The notes: generated by a model not told the origin, from the sequence alone. A DNA stretch of 17,751 nt from Ahrensia sp. (GCA_024639025.1 JAHEJF010000005.1:1-17751), one strand, 5' to 3'. Shown: positions 8,021 to 15,630, numbered from the stretch's first letter. Program-made: numbers and translations.

Positions 8021-8047
8021 AGCGTTTCAATTGAAGACTGAAACGCT
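8021..8047 (+). repeat. Stem-loop after the GST gene
   Basis: A perfect inverted repeat, AGCGTTTCA, a 9-base loop, then TGAAACGCT, lies 70 bases after the GST-like gene. No T-run follows on either strand, so it is not a classic intrinsic terminator. It might protect the 3' end of the plus-strand messenger or help to terminate it. It sits immediately before a second, GC-rich hairpin. Confidence 0.5.
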
Positions 8048-8051
8048 CAAT

Positions 8052-8078
8052 AAAACGCCGCAGCAAGTCTGCGGCGTT
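8052..8078 (-). terminator. Intrinsic terminator of the outer-membrane protein gene
   Basis: On the minus strand a perfect 10-base stem, AACGCCGCAG with CTGCGGCGTT and a 5-base loop, runs directly into a TTTTATTG tract. It lies about 22 bases downstream of the stop of the outer-membrane protein gene. Stem strength and T-run direction assign it to that minus-strand gene. On the plus strand the same hairpin lacks a proper T-run but may still slow transcription arriving from the GST gene. Confidence 0.8.
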
Positions 8079-8099
8079 CATCCGTATTATTGCTTCAGA

Positions 8100-8744
8100 T
8101 CAGAACTTCACACCAATACCAGCACGTACGCTGTGATCAGAAAAACCCGATGAAACGGCTGTTGCCGGCGTATTGAAGTTCTTGGATTCGTAATCCGTAT
8201 AGCGATATTCGAGCCTGCCAAAGACACTTTCTGTCAACAGTGCATCGGCGCCCGCACCAACAGTCCAGCCAAGATGGGTGTTTGAATCAGACCCGGTCGG
8301 ATCGGTCAGCTCTGCCCGCGTGGCCGCCAATCCGGCTGTCCCGTAGACCAGCACGGGATCGAACGCATAGCCCAGACGTGCACGCACTGAGCCAAGTACG
8401 CCCTGATCAACATCGACGGTTCCAACCGAACCTGAAGCGCCTGAAAATACCAGATCGCTCTCTGCGCCGTAGACCAACGCGCCATCTTGTAATTGATAGC
8501 CGACGAATGCGCCACCCAGCCAACCATCACCATCGATATCACCCGCGGTTGAATCGAAGGTGCCCCAAGCGTAACCGGCAAACGCGCCGGCATAAAATCC
8601 GGACCAGTTTGCGGCTGGTGCGTAGGTGGTTTCCTGTGTGACTGGTGGCTCCGGCGCGACTTCAATCGCGTCGGCAGCAAGCGCTGTGGCTGTTGATGCC
8701 ATGACGGTGATCAAGGCCGCACATATCGTAAAATTTGTACTCAT
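8100..8744 (-). CDS. Outer-membrane beta-barrel protein (Omp25/Omp31-like)
   Basis: This 214-residue protein belongs to the outer-membrane beta-barrel family common in Rhizobiales (Omp25/Omp31/RopB-like). It has a signal peptide with likely cleavage at ALA-A near residue 23, then a short acidic, proline-rich linker. The hallmark first strand NWSGFYAGAFAGYAWG follows at about 46-61. Alternating hydrophobic strands fit an 8-stranded barrel: GGAFVGYQL, YGAESDLVFSG, SVRARLGYAFDPVLVYGTAGLA, VGAGADALL, FGRLEYRYTDY. The C-terminus ends in VRAGIGVKF, with the terminal Phe used by the BAM insertion machinery. AAGGAGAG lies six bases before the ATG, one of the strongest ribosome sites here, consistent with high expression. 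It stands alone on the minus strand with its own terminator. The exact role (structural, surface or small-solute channel) cannot be told. Confidence 0.9.
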   Translation of the reverse strand: MSTNFTICAALITVMASTATALAADAIEVAPEPPVTQETTYAPAANWSGFYAGAFAGYAWGTFDSTAGDIDGDGWLGGAFVGYQLQDGALVYGAESDLVFSGASGSVGTVDVDQGVLGSVRARLGYAFDPVLVYGTAGLAATRAELTDPTGSDSNTHLGWTVGAGADALLTESVFGRLEYRYTDYESKNFNTPATAVSSGFSDHSVRAGIGVKF

Positions 8745-9012
8745 AACACTCTCCTTGTGGAAGCTTGCTCAAGCCGTCTGAATTGGCAGATGGCAAGATG
8801 CCCCGAAGCACCCAAGGAAAATCTGATCCCCGAATGGGGCGATTGCGGACCGAAATCGTGACGATTCAGTGATGCAATTATGACGTCGAACCGTGTCTCA
8901 AAATCGTAATAGTGGACGCGGTTGGCCCTAGTGCTTCATGTATCTGGTCGGCTTTCTTCTCGGTGCAAAGCGTCTATAAGGGCCGGACACGATCAATGCA
9001 TGGCGATATTTG
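8745..9012. other. Divergent intergenic region with a short palindrome
   Basis: This is the longest gene-free stretch (268 bases), between the outer-membrane protein gene and the divergent antiporter gene. It must hold both promoters, though I see no -35/-10 pair I would defend. TATAAG at 8975-8980 could be a -10 element for the antiporter but lacks a good -35. Structured elements are a CCCC-GAAT-GGGG hairpin at 8828-8839, the 13-base palindrome AATCGTGACGATT at 8854-8866, and another AAATCGT at 8901-8907. No open reading frame in it looks real. Confidence 0.6.
8853..8907. promoter_or_regulatory. Possible operator: AATCGT palindrome and distal copy
   Basis: AATCGT-G-ACGATT at 8854-8866 is a perfect palindrome with a one-base centre, and AAATCGT recurs at 8901-8907, 48 bases away, or roughly 4.6 helical turns. 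Such an arrangement can bind a dimeric regulator. It is about 110 bases upstream of the outer-membrane protein start and 150 upstream of the antiporter start. No specific regulator can be named. Confidence 0.25.
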
Positions 9013-9963
9013 ATGTTACTGAACTCTGCGATGCTCGTTTCCGGGCTGGTTCTTCTGGTCTTTGCTGGTGATTATCTGGTGAAGGGTGCGGTGGGGCTTG
9101 CCGAAAACTTTGGCATCCCCTCCCTGATCATTGGCCTGACAATTGTTGCCTTCGGAACATCGGCACCCGAATTGGTGATTGCGCTTGATTCAGCGCTTTC
9201 TGGCGTTCCGGATATCGCGATAGGCAATGTTATTGGTTCCAATATTGCCAATGTGCTTTTGGTGATGGGGCTGCCGGCCCTGATCTCACCCATACATTCG
9301 GGGCAACGCGGCTTGTCACGAAACGTTGCTATCATGTTGTTGTTCACACTCGCCTTCATGTGGATGATTGAAGACGCCTATCTGAGCACCGTTGAAGCGG
9401 CGGGGCTTTTTGGCGGCTTGGTGCTGTTCATTGTGGTTCAGATATTGCGGGCGCGCCTGGTCATGGAAGGCGATGAGGATGCGCCAACCGACTACCACGA
9501 TGATATTGGCGAAGCGCCGCACGGTAATGCGAAAATCGCGATCTTTCTGATCATCGGCATTGTTGCGCTTCCCATTGCGGCGCATCTGACTGTGGTTGGG
9601 GCATCGGGCATCGCCCGGACTTTTGGCGTTTCTGATGCCGCAATTGGCTTGACCATTGTTGCCGTCGGCACCTCTTTGCCGGAATTGGCGACATCCTTCA
9701 TGGCCGCCTGGCGTCGAAGCGGAGATGTCGCACTGGGCAACATTATTGGTTCGAACATATTCAATATCGCGGCGATCCTGGGGATAACCGGGCTCGTGAT
9801 CCCCATTCCGATTGCCCAATCGATTGTTGATTATGACATGTGGGTCATGTTCGGCGTCGCGATCCTTCTGGGAGTGATCTGCTACGGCAAGGTAACAACC
9901 GGAAAATTTCTCGGTGGTGCTATGCTTATCGCCTATGCGGCCTATATCGTTTCTGTATTCTAG
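9013..9963 (+). CDS. Calcium/sodium antiporter, CaCA family (YrbG-like)
   Basis: This inner-membrane cation exchanger of the Ca2+:cation antiporter family has 316 residues. The two inverted alpha repeats that form the ion-binding site are both intact. The first has GLTIVAFGTSAPEL ending at residue 54 and GNVIGSNIAN at 71-80. The second has GLTIVAVGTSLPEL ending at 225 and GNIIGSNIFN at 242-251. The acidic residues of both GTSxPEL motifs are present. About ten hydrophobic segments are visible, and an acidic, hydrophilic loop near residues 152-172 separates the halves, as in archaeal NCX-type exchangers. The ATG at 9013 is preferred over a TTG one codon upstream; no clear ribosome site is seen for either. 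It could exchange Na+ or H+ for Ca2+. Direction and ion specificity are inference. Confidence 0.92.
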   Translation: MLLNSAMLVSGLVLLVFAGDYLVKGAVGLAENFGIPSLIIGLTIVAFGTSAPELVIALDSALSGVPDIAIGNVIGSNIANVLLVMGLPALISPIHSGQRGLSRNVAIMLLFTLAFMWMIEDAYLSTVEAAGLFGGLVLFIVVQILRARLVMEGDEDAPTDYHDDIGEAPHGNAKIAIFLIIGIVALPIAAHLTVVGASGIARTFGVSDAAIGLTIVAVGTSLPELATSFMAAWRRSGDVALGNIIGSNIFNIAAILGITGLVIPIPIAQSIVDYDMWVMFGVAILLGVICYGKVTTGKFLGGAMLIAYAAYIVSVF

Positions 9964-10023
9964 GGTTTAGAGCCCTTGCGGGATTGAGTATCGACCCCGA
10001 AGTCGGGGGACTGCCCGTTCGGG
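9963..10023 (+). repeat. Three small hairpins between antiporter and SDR genes
   Basis: Within 61 bases there are three consecutive potential hairpins: GGGTT-TAG-AGCCC (9963-9975, with one G-T pair), CCCCG-AAGT-CGGGG (9995-10008) and CCCG-TT-CGGG (10014-10023, tight loop). None is followed by a T-run. They may attenuate read-through or stabilise the messenger; they may also be chance in GC-rich sequence. Confidence 0.35.
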
Positions 10024-10036
10024 AATGGAGACTATT

Positions 10037-10795
10037 GTGGCCGAACAATCGATCAACGTAATCATCACAGGTGGCGCGCAGCGTGTGGGCCGTGCCATTG
10101 CCTTGGATTTGGCAGCCCATGGCTTCGGGGTCATCATCCATGCCAATACGTCACTTGATGGTGCTGAAGCACTGGCTGAAGAGATCCGTGCTGATGGCGG
10201 GAGAGCCTGGGCTGTCCAGGCTGATCTGACGGATGTTAAGCAGGCGTCAGGCGTTGTCGAGCAAGCTGTCGCCAAGGCGGGTCATGTTGAAATGCTAATC
10301 AACAACGCATCTGTGTTTGAACCAGACACAATCGAAATGCTTGACGAGGCACTTTGGGATACGCATTTCGCGTTGCATCTCAAGGCGCCCGCCTTCATGA
10401 GCCAGGCGCTTGCCGCGCAGCTTTCAGGCAGTGAAGGTTTGATCATCAACATGATTGACCAGCGTGTGTGGCGCCTTAATCCGACTTTCTTCTCCTACAC
10501 GCTGTCAAAATCCGCCCTCTGGACGGCAACACAAACCATGGCTCAGGCCTTGGGACCCAATGTGCGGGTCAACGCGATCGGACCGGGTCCGGCACTGAAA
10601 AATGATCGTCAAAATGATGCGGATTTTGATCAGCAAATCGAGGCATTGATACTCAAGCGCGGACCCGATCTTGCCGAATTTGGCGCGACAATCCGATATT
10701 TGTGGGAGGCAAAATCCGTCACGGGCCAAATGATAGCGCTTGATGGCGGTCAGCATCTGGCCTGGAAAACGCCAGACACAAATGCCAAGGAATGA
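10037..10795 (+). CDS. Short-chain dehydrogenase, pteridine-reductase-like
   Basis: This NAD(P)H-dependent short-chain dehydrogenase has about 252 residues. Numbering from the GTG start, the cofactor-binding TGGAQRVGRAIA is at 11-22 and NNAS at 89-92. The catalytic Tyr154 and Lys158 lie in YTLSK. The position 13 residues before the Tyr, serine in most of the family, is Asp141. An Asp-Tyr-Lys triad and a GPG segment after it (NAIGPGPAL) are features of pteridine reductase PTR1. I infer reduction of dihydropterin or dihydrofolate, as in PTR1 and FolM, but other substrates are possible. I prefer the GTG at 10037 (product MAEQSINVII) since GGAG lies six bases upstream. The in-frame ATG at 10025 has no ribosome site and partly overlaps that GGAG. 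A generic SDR annotation would be the safe alternative. Confidence 0.85.
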   Translation: MAEQSINVIITGGAQRVGRAIALDLAAHGFGVIIHANTSLDGAEALAEEIRADGGRAWAVQADLTDVKQASGVVEQAVAKAGHVEMLINNASVFEPDTIEMLDEALWDTHFALHLKAPAFMSQALAAQLSGSEGLIINMIDQRVWRLNPTFFSYTLSKSALWTATQTMAQALGPNVRVNAIGPGPALKNDRQNDADFDQQIEALILKRGPDLAEFGATIRYLWEAKSVTGQMIALDGGQHLAWKTPDTNAKE

Positions 10796-10797
10796 TG

Positions 10798-10814
10798 ACA
10801 GCCAAGCTGTTTTG
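10798..10814 (+). terminator. Weak terminator after the SDR gene
   Basis: ACAGC-CAA-GCTGT followed by TTTG begins two bases after the SDR stop codon. The stem has only five pairs and the T-run is short (TTTT counting the last stem base), so termination would be partial. It lies before the 108-base gap leading to uvrC. Confidence 0.35.
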
Positions 10815-10903
10815 TCAGCAGCGGAGGGCTCATACACCAAAACCGTGCCGCAATTGGCGCCGGAGGCTTGATGCAGCGTCGCTAAAGCCCACATAGTGCA
10901 CAT

Positions 10904-12901
10904 ATGAATCAGCGCGCGCCAAAAAACGAAAACGACATCACGGAAATAGTCGGCGGGGATTCTGCTGCGCTGGCATCGCTCAAGAACCTTGATTGGGAGC
11001 AAGACCGGGTCATTGAGAGTACCCTGTCGGGCACTGAACTGATCAATGCTTATGTCAAGCGATTGCCCAACAAACCGGGCGTGTACCGCATGTTCAATGC
11101 CAACGGTGATGTGCTTTATGTCGGCAAGGCGCGGTCATTGAAAAACCGTGTAACCAGCTATGGCCGACATGGTGGTCACACCAACCGAATCGCGCGCATG
11201 ATCCGCGAAACTGCGTCGATGGAATTTGTAACCACCCGCAGTGAGACAGAGGCGTTGCTGCTGGAAGCGAATCTAATCAAGCGCTTGCGGCCCAAATTTA
11301 ATGTGCTGCTGCGGGACGACAAGTCCTTTCCTTATATCTTGGTTACAGGCGACCACGAAGCGCCCGGGCTGTTCAAGCATCGCGGCGCCCAATCCAAAAA
11401 AGGCAAGTATTTTGGTCCATTCGCATCGGCAAGCGCGGTCGGCAGGACAATCAATTCACTGCAGCGTGCATTTCTGCTTAGGACCTGTACCGATAGCGTC
11501 TATGAAAGTCGCACCAGGCCGTGCCTGCTTTACCAGATCAAGCGATGCTCTGGCCCCTGCACCGGTGAAATCTCGCTTGAGGACTACGGTCAACTGGTCG
11601 ACGAGGCCAATGACTTTCTGTCTGGCAGAAGCCGAAAAGTGCAGGATGCTATGGCAAAAACCATGCAGCAGGCCGCTGAAGACTTGGATTTTGAGCGCGC
11701 CGCTGTTTATCGCGACAGAATTTCCGCTTTGACTGCGGTACAAACCCATCAGGGCATCAACCCGCAGGGGGTGGAGGAAGCCGATGTATTCGCTATCCAT
11801 CAGGAAGGCGGCACAACATGTATCCAGGTGTTCTTTTTCCGTACCGGGCAAAACTGGGGCAACCGGTCCTATTTCCCGCGGGCCGACGCGACATTGGAGC
11901 CGGCAGAAGTTCTGGGTGCATTTCTTTCGCAGTTTTATGATGACAAACCCTGTCCGCGTTTAATTTTGCTGTCCGAAGACCTCGCGGAAAAAGACTTGAT
12001 TGAAGAGGCTCTCAGCCTGAAGACCGAGCGCAAGGTGCACATCAACACCCCGCAACGGGGTGAGAAGCGCGACTTGGTCATGCATGCCTTGAGCAATGCA
12101 AAGGAAGCACTGGGACGTCGGTTGGCCGAAACCTCATCGCAGGCCAAACTCTTGCAGGGATTGGCCGAAACCTTCGGGCTTGCGCGGGTGCCGCAGCGTA
12201 TCGAGGTGTTCGACAATTCGCACATTATGGGCACCAATGCTGTGGGTGCGATGATTGTGGCAGGGCCGGAAGGATTTGTGAAAAACCAGTATCGGAAGTT
12301 CAACATCAAATCGAAGGAAATCACGCCCGGTGATGATTTCGGTATGATGCGTGAAGTCATGGAGCGCCGCTTTGGCCGCCTCGTCAAGGAACATGGCATT
12401 CCTGACAGGGATGCACCACAGGACAATGACATTGATACATTACCAGCCTGGCCCGATCTGTTGCTGATTGATGGTGGCTTGGGGCAACTCAATGCCGTGC
12501 GCGAGATTCTCAGGGACATGGGCATTGAAGAGGTCATCGATCTTGTTGGCGTTGCCAAGGGGCCAGATCGCGATGCGGGGCGCGAGCGCTTTTTCATGCC
12601 TGGCAAAGCTGATTTCAGCCTGCCACCGCGGGATCCGGTTCTCTATTTCACCCAACGCCTGCGCGATGAAGCACACAGATTTGCCATTGGCTCTCACCGG
12701 GCAAGGCGCAAAAAGGAGATGGTCAAAAATCCACTTGACGAAATCGCCGGCATTGGACCATCACGCAAAAGGGCCCTGCTCCACCATTTCGGGACGGCCA
12801 AGGCGGTCGCGCGGGCACCTCTTGCCGATCTGGAATCGGTGGATGGCATCTCTGCGGCCATGGCCAAGCTGGTCTATGACCACTTCCATCAAGGCAGTTA
12901 A
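10904..12901 (+). CDS. uvrC: Excinuclease ABC subunit C
   Basis: UvrC makes both incisions around DNA lesions in nucleotide excision repair after UvrA/UvrB have loaded. The 665-residue product is full length. The N-terminal GIY-YIG nuclease domain spans about 54-135, with KPGVYRMF at 57-64 and [13 protein letters not shown] at 71-83. A cysteine-rich patch [15 protein letters not shown] follows. The UvrB-interacting UVR motif near 245-275 includes [15 protein letters not shown]. The RNase H-like endonuclease domain shows [27 protein letters not shown] and [12 protein letters not shown]. The tandem helix-hairpin-helix end begins at [16 protein letters not shown]. The roughly 50-residue acidic leader before the nuclease domain is usual in alphaproteobacterial UvrC, supporting the ATG at 10904, which lacks a clear Shine-Dalgarno sequence. 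I see no GTTC/GAAC-type alphaproteobacterial LexA box upstream. pgsA follows 67 bases later. Confidence 0.97.
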   Translation: MNQRAPKNENDITEIVGGDSAALASLKNLDWEQDRVIESTLSGTELINAYVKRLPNKPGVYRMFNANGDVLYVGKARSLKNRVTSYGRHGGHTNRIARMIRETASMEFVTTRSETEALLLEANLIKRLRPKFNVLLRDDKSFPYILVTGDHEAPGLFKHRGAQSKKGKYFGPFASASAVGRTINSLQRAFLLRTCTDSVYESRTRPCLLYQIKRCSGPCTGEISLEDYGQLVDEANDFLSGRSRKVQDAMAKTMQQAAEDLDFERAAVYRDRISALTAVQTHQGINPQGVEEADVFAIHQEGGTTCIQVFFFRTGQNWGNRSYFPRADATLEPAEVLGAFLSQFYDDKPCPRLILLSEDLAEKDLIEEALSLKTERKVHINTPQRGEKRDLVMHALSNAKEALGRRLAETSSQAKLLQGLAETFGLARVPQRIEVFDNSHIMGTNAVGAMIVAGPEGFVKNQYRKFNIKSKEITPGDDFGMMREVMERRFGRLVKEHGIPDRDAPQDNDIDTLPAWPDLLLIDGGLGQLNAVREILRDMGIEEVIDLVGVAKGPDRDAGRERFFMPGKADFSLPPRDPVLYFTQRLRDEAHRFAIGSHRARRKKEMVKNPLDEIAGIGPSRKRALLHHFGTAKAVARAPLADLESVDGISAAMAKLVYDHFHQGS

Positions 12902-12968
12902 TTGCATTCAGGCATGAATCGTTGCTTTGAATAGTTGATTTGGCCTGCGACACACGATACCCAAAGTC

Positions 12969-13568
12969 ATGAGCAGCACGCAAAAATCACTGGCTTATTC
13001 CATTCCCAATTTGTTGACCTATGCACGGATATTGGCCGTCCCTCTTATTGTCCTGTGTTTTTTCAGCTTCAAAGGCGAATTGCGTGACAGCGACTTTGCC
13101 CGCTGGTCGGCGCTAGTCATCTTCGTTGTTGCCAGCATCACGGATTTTTTTGATGGCTATTTGGCGCGCAAATGGAAACAGGTGTCCAATATTGGGCGTA
13201 TGCTGGATCCGATCGCCGACAAATTGCTCGTGTCCGTCATTCTGTTGCTGCTTGCCGCGACCCAAGACATCGCCGGATTCTCGCTTTGGGCTGGCGTCAT
13301 TATTCTATGCCGTGAAATATTGGTTTCCGGCCTTCGCGAATACCTCGCCGCGCTGCAAGTAAGTGTGCCGGTTACAGTGCTGGCAAAGTGGAAAACGACC
13401 ATTCAAATGATTGCACTGGGCTTGTTGCTGGTGGGACCGGCAGGCGACAAGGTTTTGCCCTTCGTTTCTGAAGCTGGCATTTTGATGCTGTGGCTTGCCG
13501 CCCTCATTACGCTTTATACGGGGTGGGATTATTTCCGCGCCGGTTTGAAGCATGTGTTTGACGACTAG
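12969..13568 (+). CDS. pgsA: CDP-diacylglycerol-glycerol-3-phosphate 3-phosphatidyltransferase
   Basis: PgsA makes phosphatidylglycerol phosphate from CDP-diacylglycerol and glycerol 3-phosphate, the committed step to phosphatidylglycerol and cardiolipin. The 199-residue inner-membrane protein starts with the characteristic SIPNLLTYARILAVPLIV. It carries the full family signature: D59, D62-G63, A66-R67, then G76, D80 and D84, followed by KLLVSVILLLL. The CREILVSGLREYLAA segment near 115-130 is typical of true PgsA and supports this identity over the paralogue at 2860. No good ribosome site precedes the ATG. Its place between uvrC and moaD is a known Rhizobiales order, and moaD follows after 15 bases. 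Confidence 0.94.
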   Translation: MSSTQKSLAYSIPNLLTYARILAVPLIVLCFFSFKGELRDSDFARWSALVIFVVASITDFFDGYLARKWKQVSNIGRMLDPIADKLLVSVILLLLAATQDIAGFSLWAGVIILCREILVSGLREYLAALQVSVPVTVLAKWKTTIQMIALGLLLVGPAGDKVLPFVSEAGILMLWLAALITLYTGWDYFRAGLKHVFDD

Positions 13569-13583
13569 AACGGGACACCGCAC

Positions 13584-13838
13584 ATGACCAAATTTGTCTA
13601 TTTTGCCTGGGTTCGCGAGCGGATCGGTACGGGTGAGGAAGATATCGACTTGCCAGCAGAGGTGAAGACTGGCGACGATTTGATGGCATGGCTCAAATCC
13701 CGGGGCGACAATTACGCGCTGGCCTTGGAACACAGCGATGCCATACGGATTGCCGTCAACCAGGAGCATATTCATCATGCTGACAGCTTGGGTGATGCGA
13801 AGGAAATTGCGCTGTTTCCACCCATGACAGGCGGGTAA
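13584..13838 (+). CDS. moaD: Molybdopterin synthase sulfur carrier subunit MoaD
   Basis: MoaD is the small ubiquitin-like subunit of molybdopterin synthase. Its C-terminal glycine is adenylated and thiocarboxylated, and it donates sulfur to precursor Z (cyclic pyranopterin monophosphate). The 84-residue protein has the beta-grasp pattern starting MTKFVYFAWVRERIG, a VNQEHI strand before the end, and the essential terminal double glycine (FPPMTGG). GGGAC lies nine bases before the ATG. It is 15 bases after pgsA and five bases before moaE, so moaD and moaE are almost certainly co-translated in balanced amounts. Confidence 0.95.
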   Translation: MTKFVYFAWVRERIGTGEEDIDLPAEVKTGDDLMAWLKSRGDNYALALEHSDAIRIAVNQEHIHHADSLGDAKEIALFPPMTGG

Positions 13839-13843
13839 TAATC

Positions 13844-14302
13844 ATGGCCATTGCGCCGAAAATAAGCGTTCAGGCAGAAGATTTCGATTTAGCAGCAGAA
13901 GTTTCGCTGCTAACCGCCCGGTCCAGCAATATCGGCGGTGTCGTCAGCTTCACCGGATTGTGCCGGGATGAAAACGGGCGCTTGGATGCCTTGGAGCTGG
14001 AACACTATCCGGCCATGGCCGAAACTCAAATTAAGGAGATTGCCGTTCAGGCCCTTGAACGCTGGCCGCTATCGGGGCTGACGATCATTCACCGCTATGG
14101 AAAGATCAAACCTGGCAGCAATATTGTAATGGTGATAGCAGCGGCGACGCACAGACGTGCTGCTTTTCAAGCCGCTGACTTTCTGATGGATTATCTCAAA
14201 AATGATGCACCTTTCTGGAAGAAGGAGCATCTCAAGGATGGCAGCAGCGGCGACTGGGTCGAAGCGACGGACCGCGACGCGGCCGACAAGAAGCGATGGT
14301 AA
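13844..14302 (+). CDS. moaE: Molybdopterin synthase catalytic subunit MoaE
   Basis: MoaE binds precursor Z and, with two thiocarboxylated MoaD subunits, converts it to molybdopterin. The 152-residue length is normal. The N-terminal SNIGGVVSFTGLCRDENG (28-45), the middle ELEHYPAMAE (51-60), HRRAAF at 103-108, and DYLKNDAPFWKKE at 116-128 are family motifs. Lys119 and Lys126/127 fall at the positions of the catalytic lysines of E. coli MoaE. GGCGGG within the end of moaD can serve as ribosome site. It ends the plus-strand run that started at uvrC and faces the TrhA-like gene convergently. Confidence 0.96.
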   Translation: MAIAPKISVQAEDFDLAAEVSLLTARSSNIGGVVSFTGLCRDENGRLDALELEHYPAMAETQIKEIAVQALERWPLSGLTIIHRYGKIKPGSNIVMVIAAATHRRAAFQAADFLMDYLKNDAPFWKKEHLKDGSSGDWVEATDRDAADKKRW

Positions 14303-14317
14303 AGTGTTGAAATATCA

Positions 14318-14331
14318 CGCCCTATAGGGCG
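14318..14331. repeat. Perfect 14-base palindrome between convergent genes
   Basis: CGCCCTATAGGGCG is self-complementary and lies between the ends of moaE and the TrhA-like gene, overlapping the latter's stop codon. As RNA it gives a 5-pair GC hairpin with a TATA loop in either direction. Only the minus-strand side is somewhat T-rich afterwards (TGATATTTCA), so it may be a weak two-way terminator. Confidence 0.4.
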
Positions 14332-14996
14332 GCATGTGCCACAGCGCCGAAATGGCATGCCGAGGCAACCAAAACAAAGGCGTGCCAGATGGCGTTCTGG
14401 AATTTCAGCCCTTCCCATTGGTGGAAGATCACACCGATCGTGTATAAAACCCCGCCCAGCACAACAAACCAAACGCTCCAGAAATCAAGGGTTTGCGACA
14501 ATTGCCACAGCAGGAGTACAGACGACCAGCTCAGGCCCAGATAGATTGAAACAGTATGACTATCGAGCTTGTCACCTGTTACGAGTTTTGACAAAGCACC
14601 GATGGCGGCAGCAATCCACACCACGGTGAGGAGCGAATAGCCGAAAACTGTATCAACCAGCACAACGAGCGGGGTGTAGGTCCCAGCAATCTTGAAGAAT
14701 ATAGCAGCCTGATCGATCCGGCGCAGCATGGGTCGACGTTCAGGCCATGGCGCCATGTGATACATGGCCGAACAGCAAAACAAGGCAACCGAACACGCAG
14801 CATAGATGATCAGCGCGGGCACAAGATTTGGCTCAAGACGGTCCGGAAATGTGAACAGGAACCCGAAGGCCAATATCGAAGCGGTGATGCCCAACATGTG
14901 GATCGTACCGTCAGCGATGCGTTCGCCTCTGGTATAGTTGGGATTGTCACACTGTGCTCTCCCGGCGTCTGGCTCTGATTTCGTTATAGCGACCAT
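14322..14996 (-). CDS. trhA: Hemolysin III family membrane protein (TrhA/YqfA-like, PAQR fold)
   Basis: This 224-residue inner-membrane protein belongs to the hemolysin III/TrhA family, related to eukaryotic progestin/adipoQ receptors. Members are seven-helix proteins with a bound zinc; bacterial ones are linked to membrane-energy or fatty-acid homeostasis. True haemolytic activity is usually not shown. Conserved elements are ADGTIHMLG at 28-36, SAMYHMAPW at 76-84, RRIDQAAIFFKIAGTYTP at 92-109, FHQWEGLKF at 191-199 and WHAFVLVASACHFGA at 204-218. The histidines of SAMYH and of the last motif are probable metal ligands. I chose the ATG at 14996, preceded by AGGGCAGGGC. The same frame stays open for 43 more codons upstream, but that part has no family similarity and overlaps the ndk terminator region. 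It is convergent with moaE. Confidence 0.88.
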   Translation of the reverse strand: MVAITKSEPDAGRAQCDNPNYTRGERIADGTIHMLGITASILAFGFLFTFPDRLEPNLVPALIIYAACSVALFCCSAMYHMAPWPERRPMLRRIDQAAIFFKIAGTYTPLVVLVDTVFGYSLLTVVWIAAAIGALSKLVTGDKLDSHTVSIYLGLSWSSVLLLWQLSQTLDFWSVWFVVLGGVLYTIGVIFHQWEGLKFQNAIWHAFVLVASACHFGAVAHAAL

Positions 14997-15076
14997 TATG
15001 CCCTGCCCTAAAACCTCACTCCCATCGTATCGCCGATGTATTGAGAAAAGATTGAATTGGCTCAACAGAATTGGAC

Positions 15077-15110
15077 AAAAAGAAAACCGGACGGTAAATC
15101 GTGCGGTTTT
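15077..15110 (-). terminator. Intrinsic terminator downstream of ndk
   Basis: AAAACCG and CGGTTTT form a 7-pair stem, extended inside after a G-G mismatch by ACG/CGT around GTAAAT. On the minus strand the stem runs into TTTTCTTTTTG. It lies about 97 bases beyond the ndk stop and before the TrhA-like gene, so it separates those two minus-strand genes. On the plus strand it has only four Ts then C. The 82 bases between here and ndk hold no gene, only a weak CTCGGG/CCCGAG pair at 15156-15187. Confidence 0.65.
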
Positions 15111-15207
15111 CAAGGACTTAGACAATGTTTTTTAAGAATTGGTCAAATAAGACAGCTCGGGACCAGGGTGTGTGTGCTTCGCCCGAGGCAATTCACCTGC
15201 TTACAAG

Positions 15208-15630
15208 TCAACCAACGATTTCATCGCCCGAGAACCAGTAAGCAATCTCTTCAGCCGCAGTTTCGGCTGCATCAGATCCATGCACGGAATTTTCACCAAT
15301 GGAGTTTGCAAACATTTTGCGTATGGTTCCCTCGTCGGCTTCCGCCGGATTTGTCGCGCCCATTACTTCGCGATTTTTGGCAATCGCGTTTTCACCTTCT
15401 AGAACCTGCACGACGGTGGGCCCGGAACACATGAACTCGACCAGTTCACCGAAGAACGGGCGATCCTTGTGCACCGCATAGAAGTTCTCTGCCTGCTTCT
15501 GGCTCATCCAGACACGTTTTGAAGCGACGACCCGCAGGCCATTTTCTTCAAATACCTTGGTGATGGCGCCTGTCAGATTGCGCTTTGTGGCGTCTGGTTT
15601 GATCATGGAGAATGTGCGTTCGATAGCCAT
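15208..15630 (-). CDS. ndk: Nucleoside diphosphate kinase
   Basis: Ndk equalises nucleoside triphosphate pools by moving the gamma phosphate between nucleotides through a phosphohistidine. The 140-residue protein is full length. It starts with [15 protein letters not shown], holds the nucleotide-binding Lys11, and has the active-site segment NSVHGSD with His117, the position expected for this family. AGGAAAG lies five bases before the ATG. It has its own promoter and, about 97 bases downstream, an intrinsic terminator, so it appears to be largely an independent transcription unit between the TrhA-like and GST genes. The identity is certain. Confidence 0.98.
   Translation of the reverse strand: MAIERTFSMIKPDATKRNLTGAITKVFEENGLRVVASKRVWMSQKQAENFYAVHKDRPFFGELVEFMCSGPTVVQVLEGENAIAKNREVMGATNPAEADEGTIRKMFANSIGENSVHGSDAAETAAEEIAYWFSGDEIVG

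Noticed and set aside
10862..10904. Leaderless uvrC promoter (TTGATG, 18 bases, CATAGT)
   Set aside because: The match is weak at both hexamers and the inference rests only on the missing ribosome site.
11935..12606. 223-codon minus-strand open frame opposite uvrC
   Set aside because: It lies within the endonuclease domain of uvrC. Its Ser/Pro/Arg-rich composition is typical of an antisense reading.
14997..15125. N-terminal extension of the TrhA-like protein by 43 residues
   Set aside because: The frame is open, but the extension is unlike the family, runs through the ndk terminator hairpin, and the ATG at 14996 has a good AGGGCAGG ribosome site.
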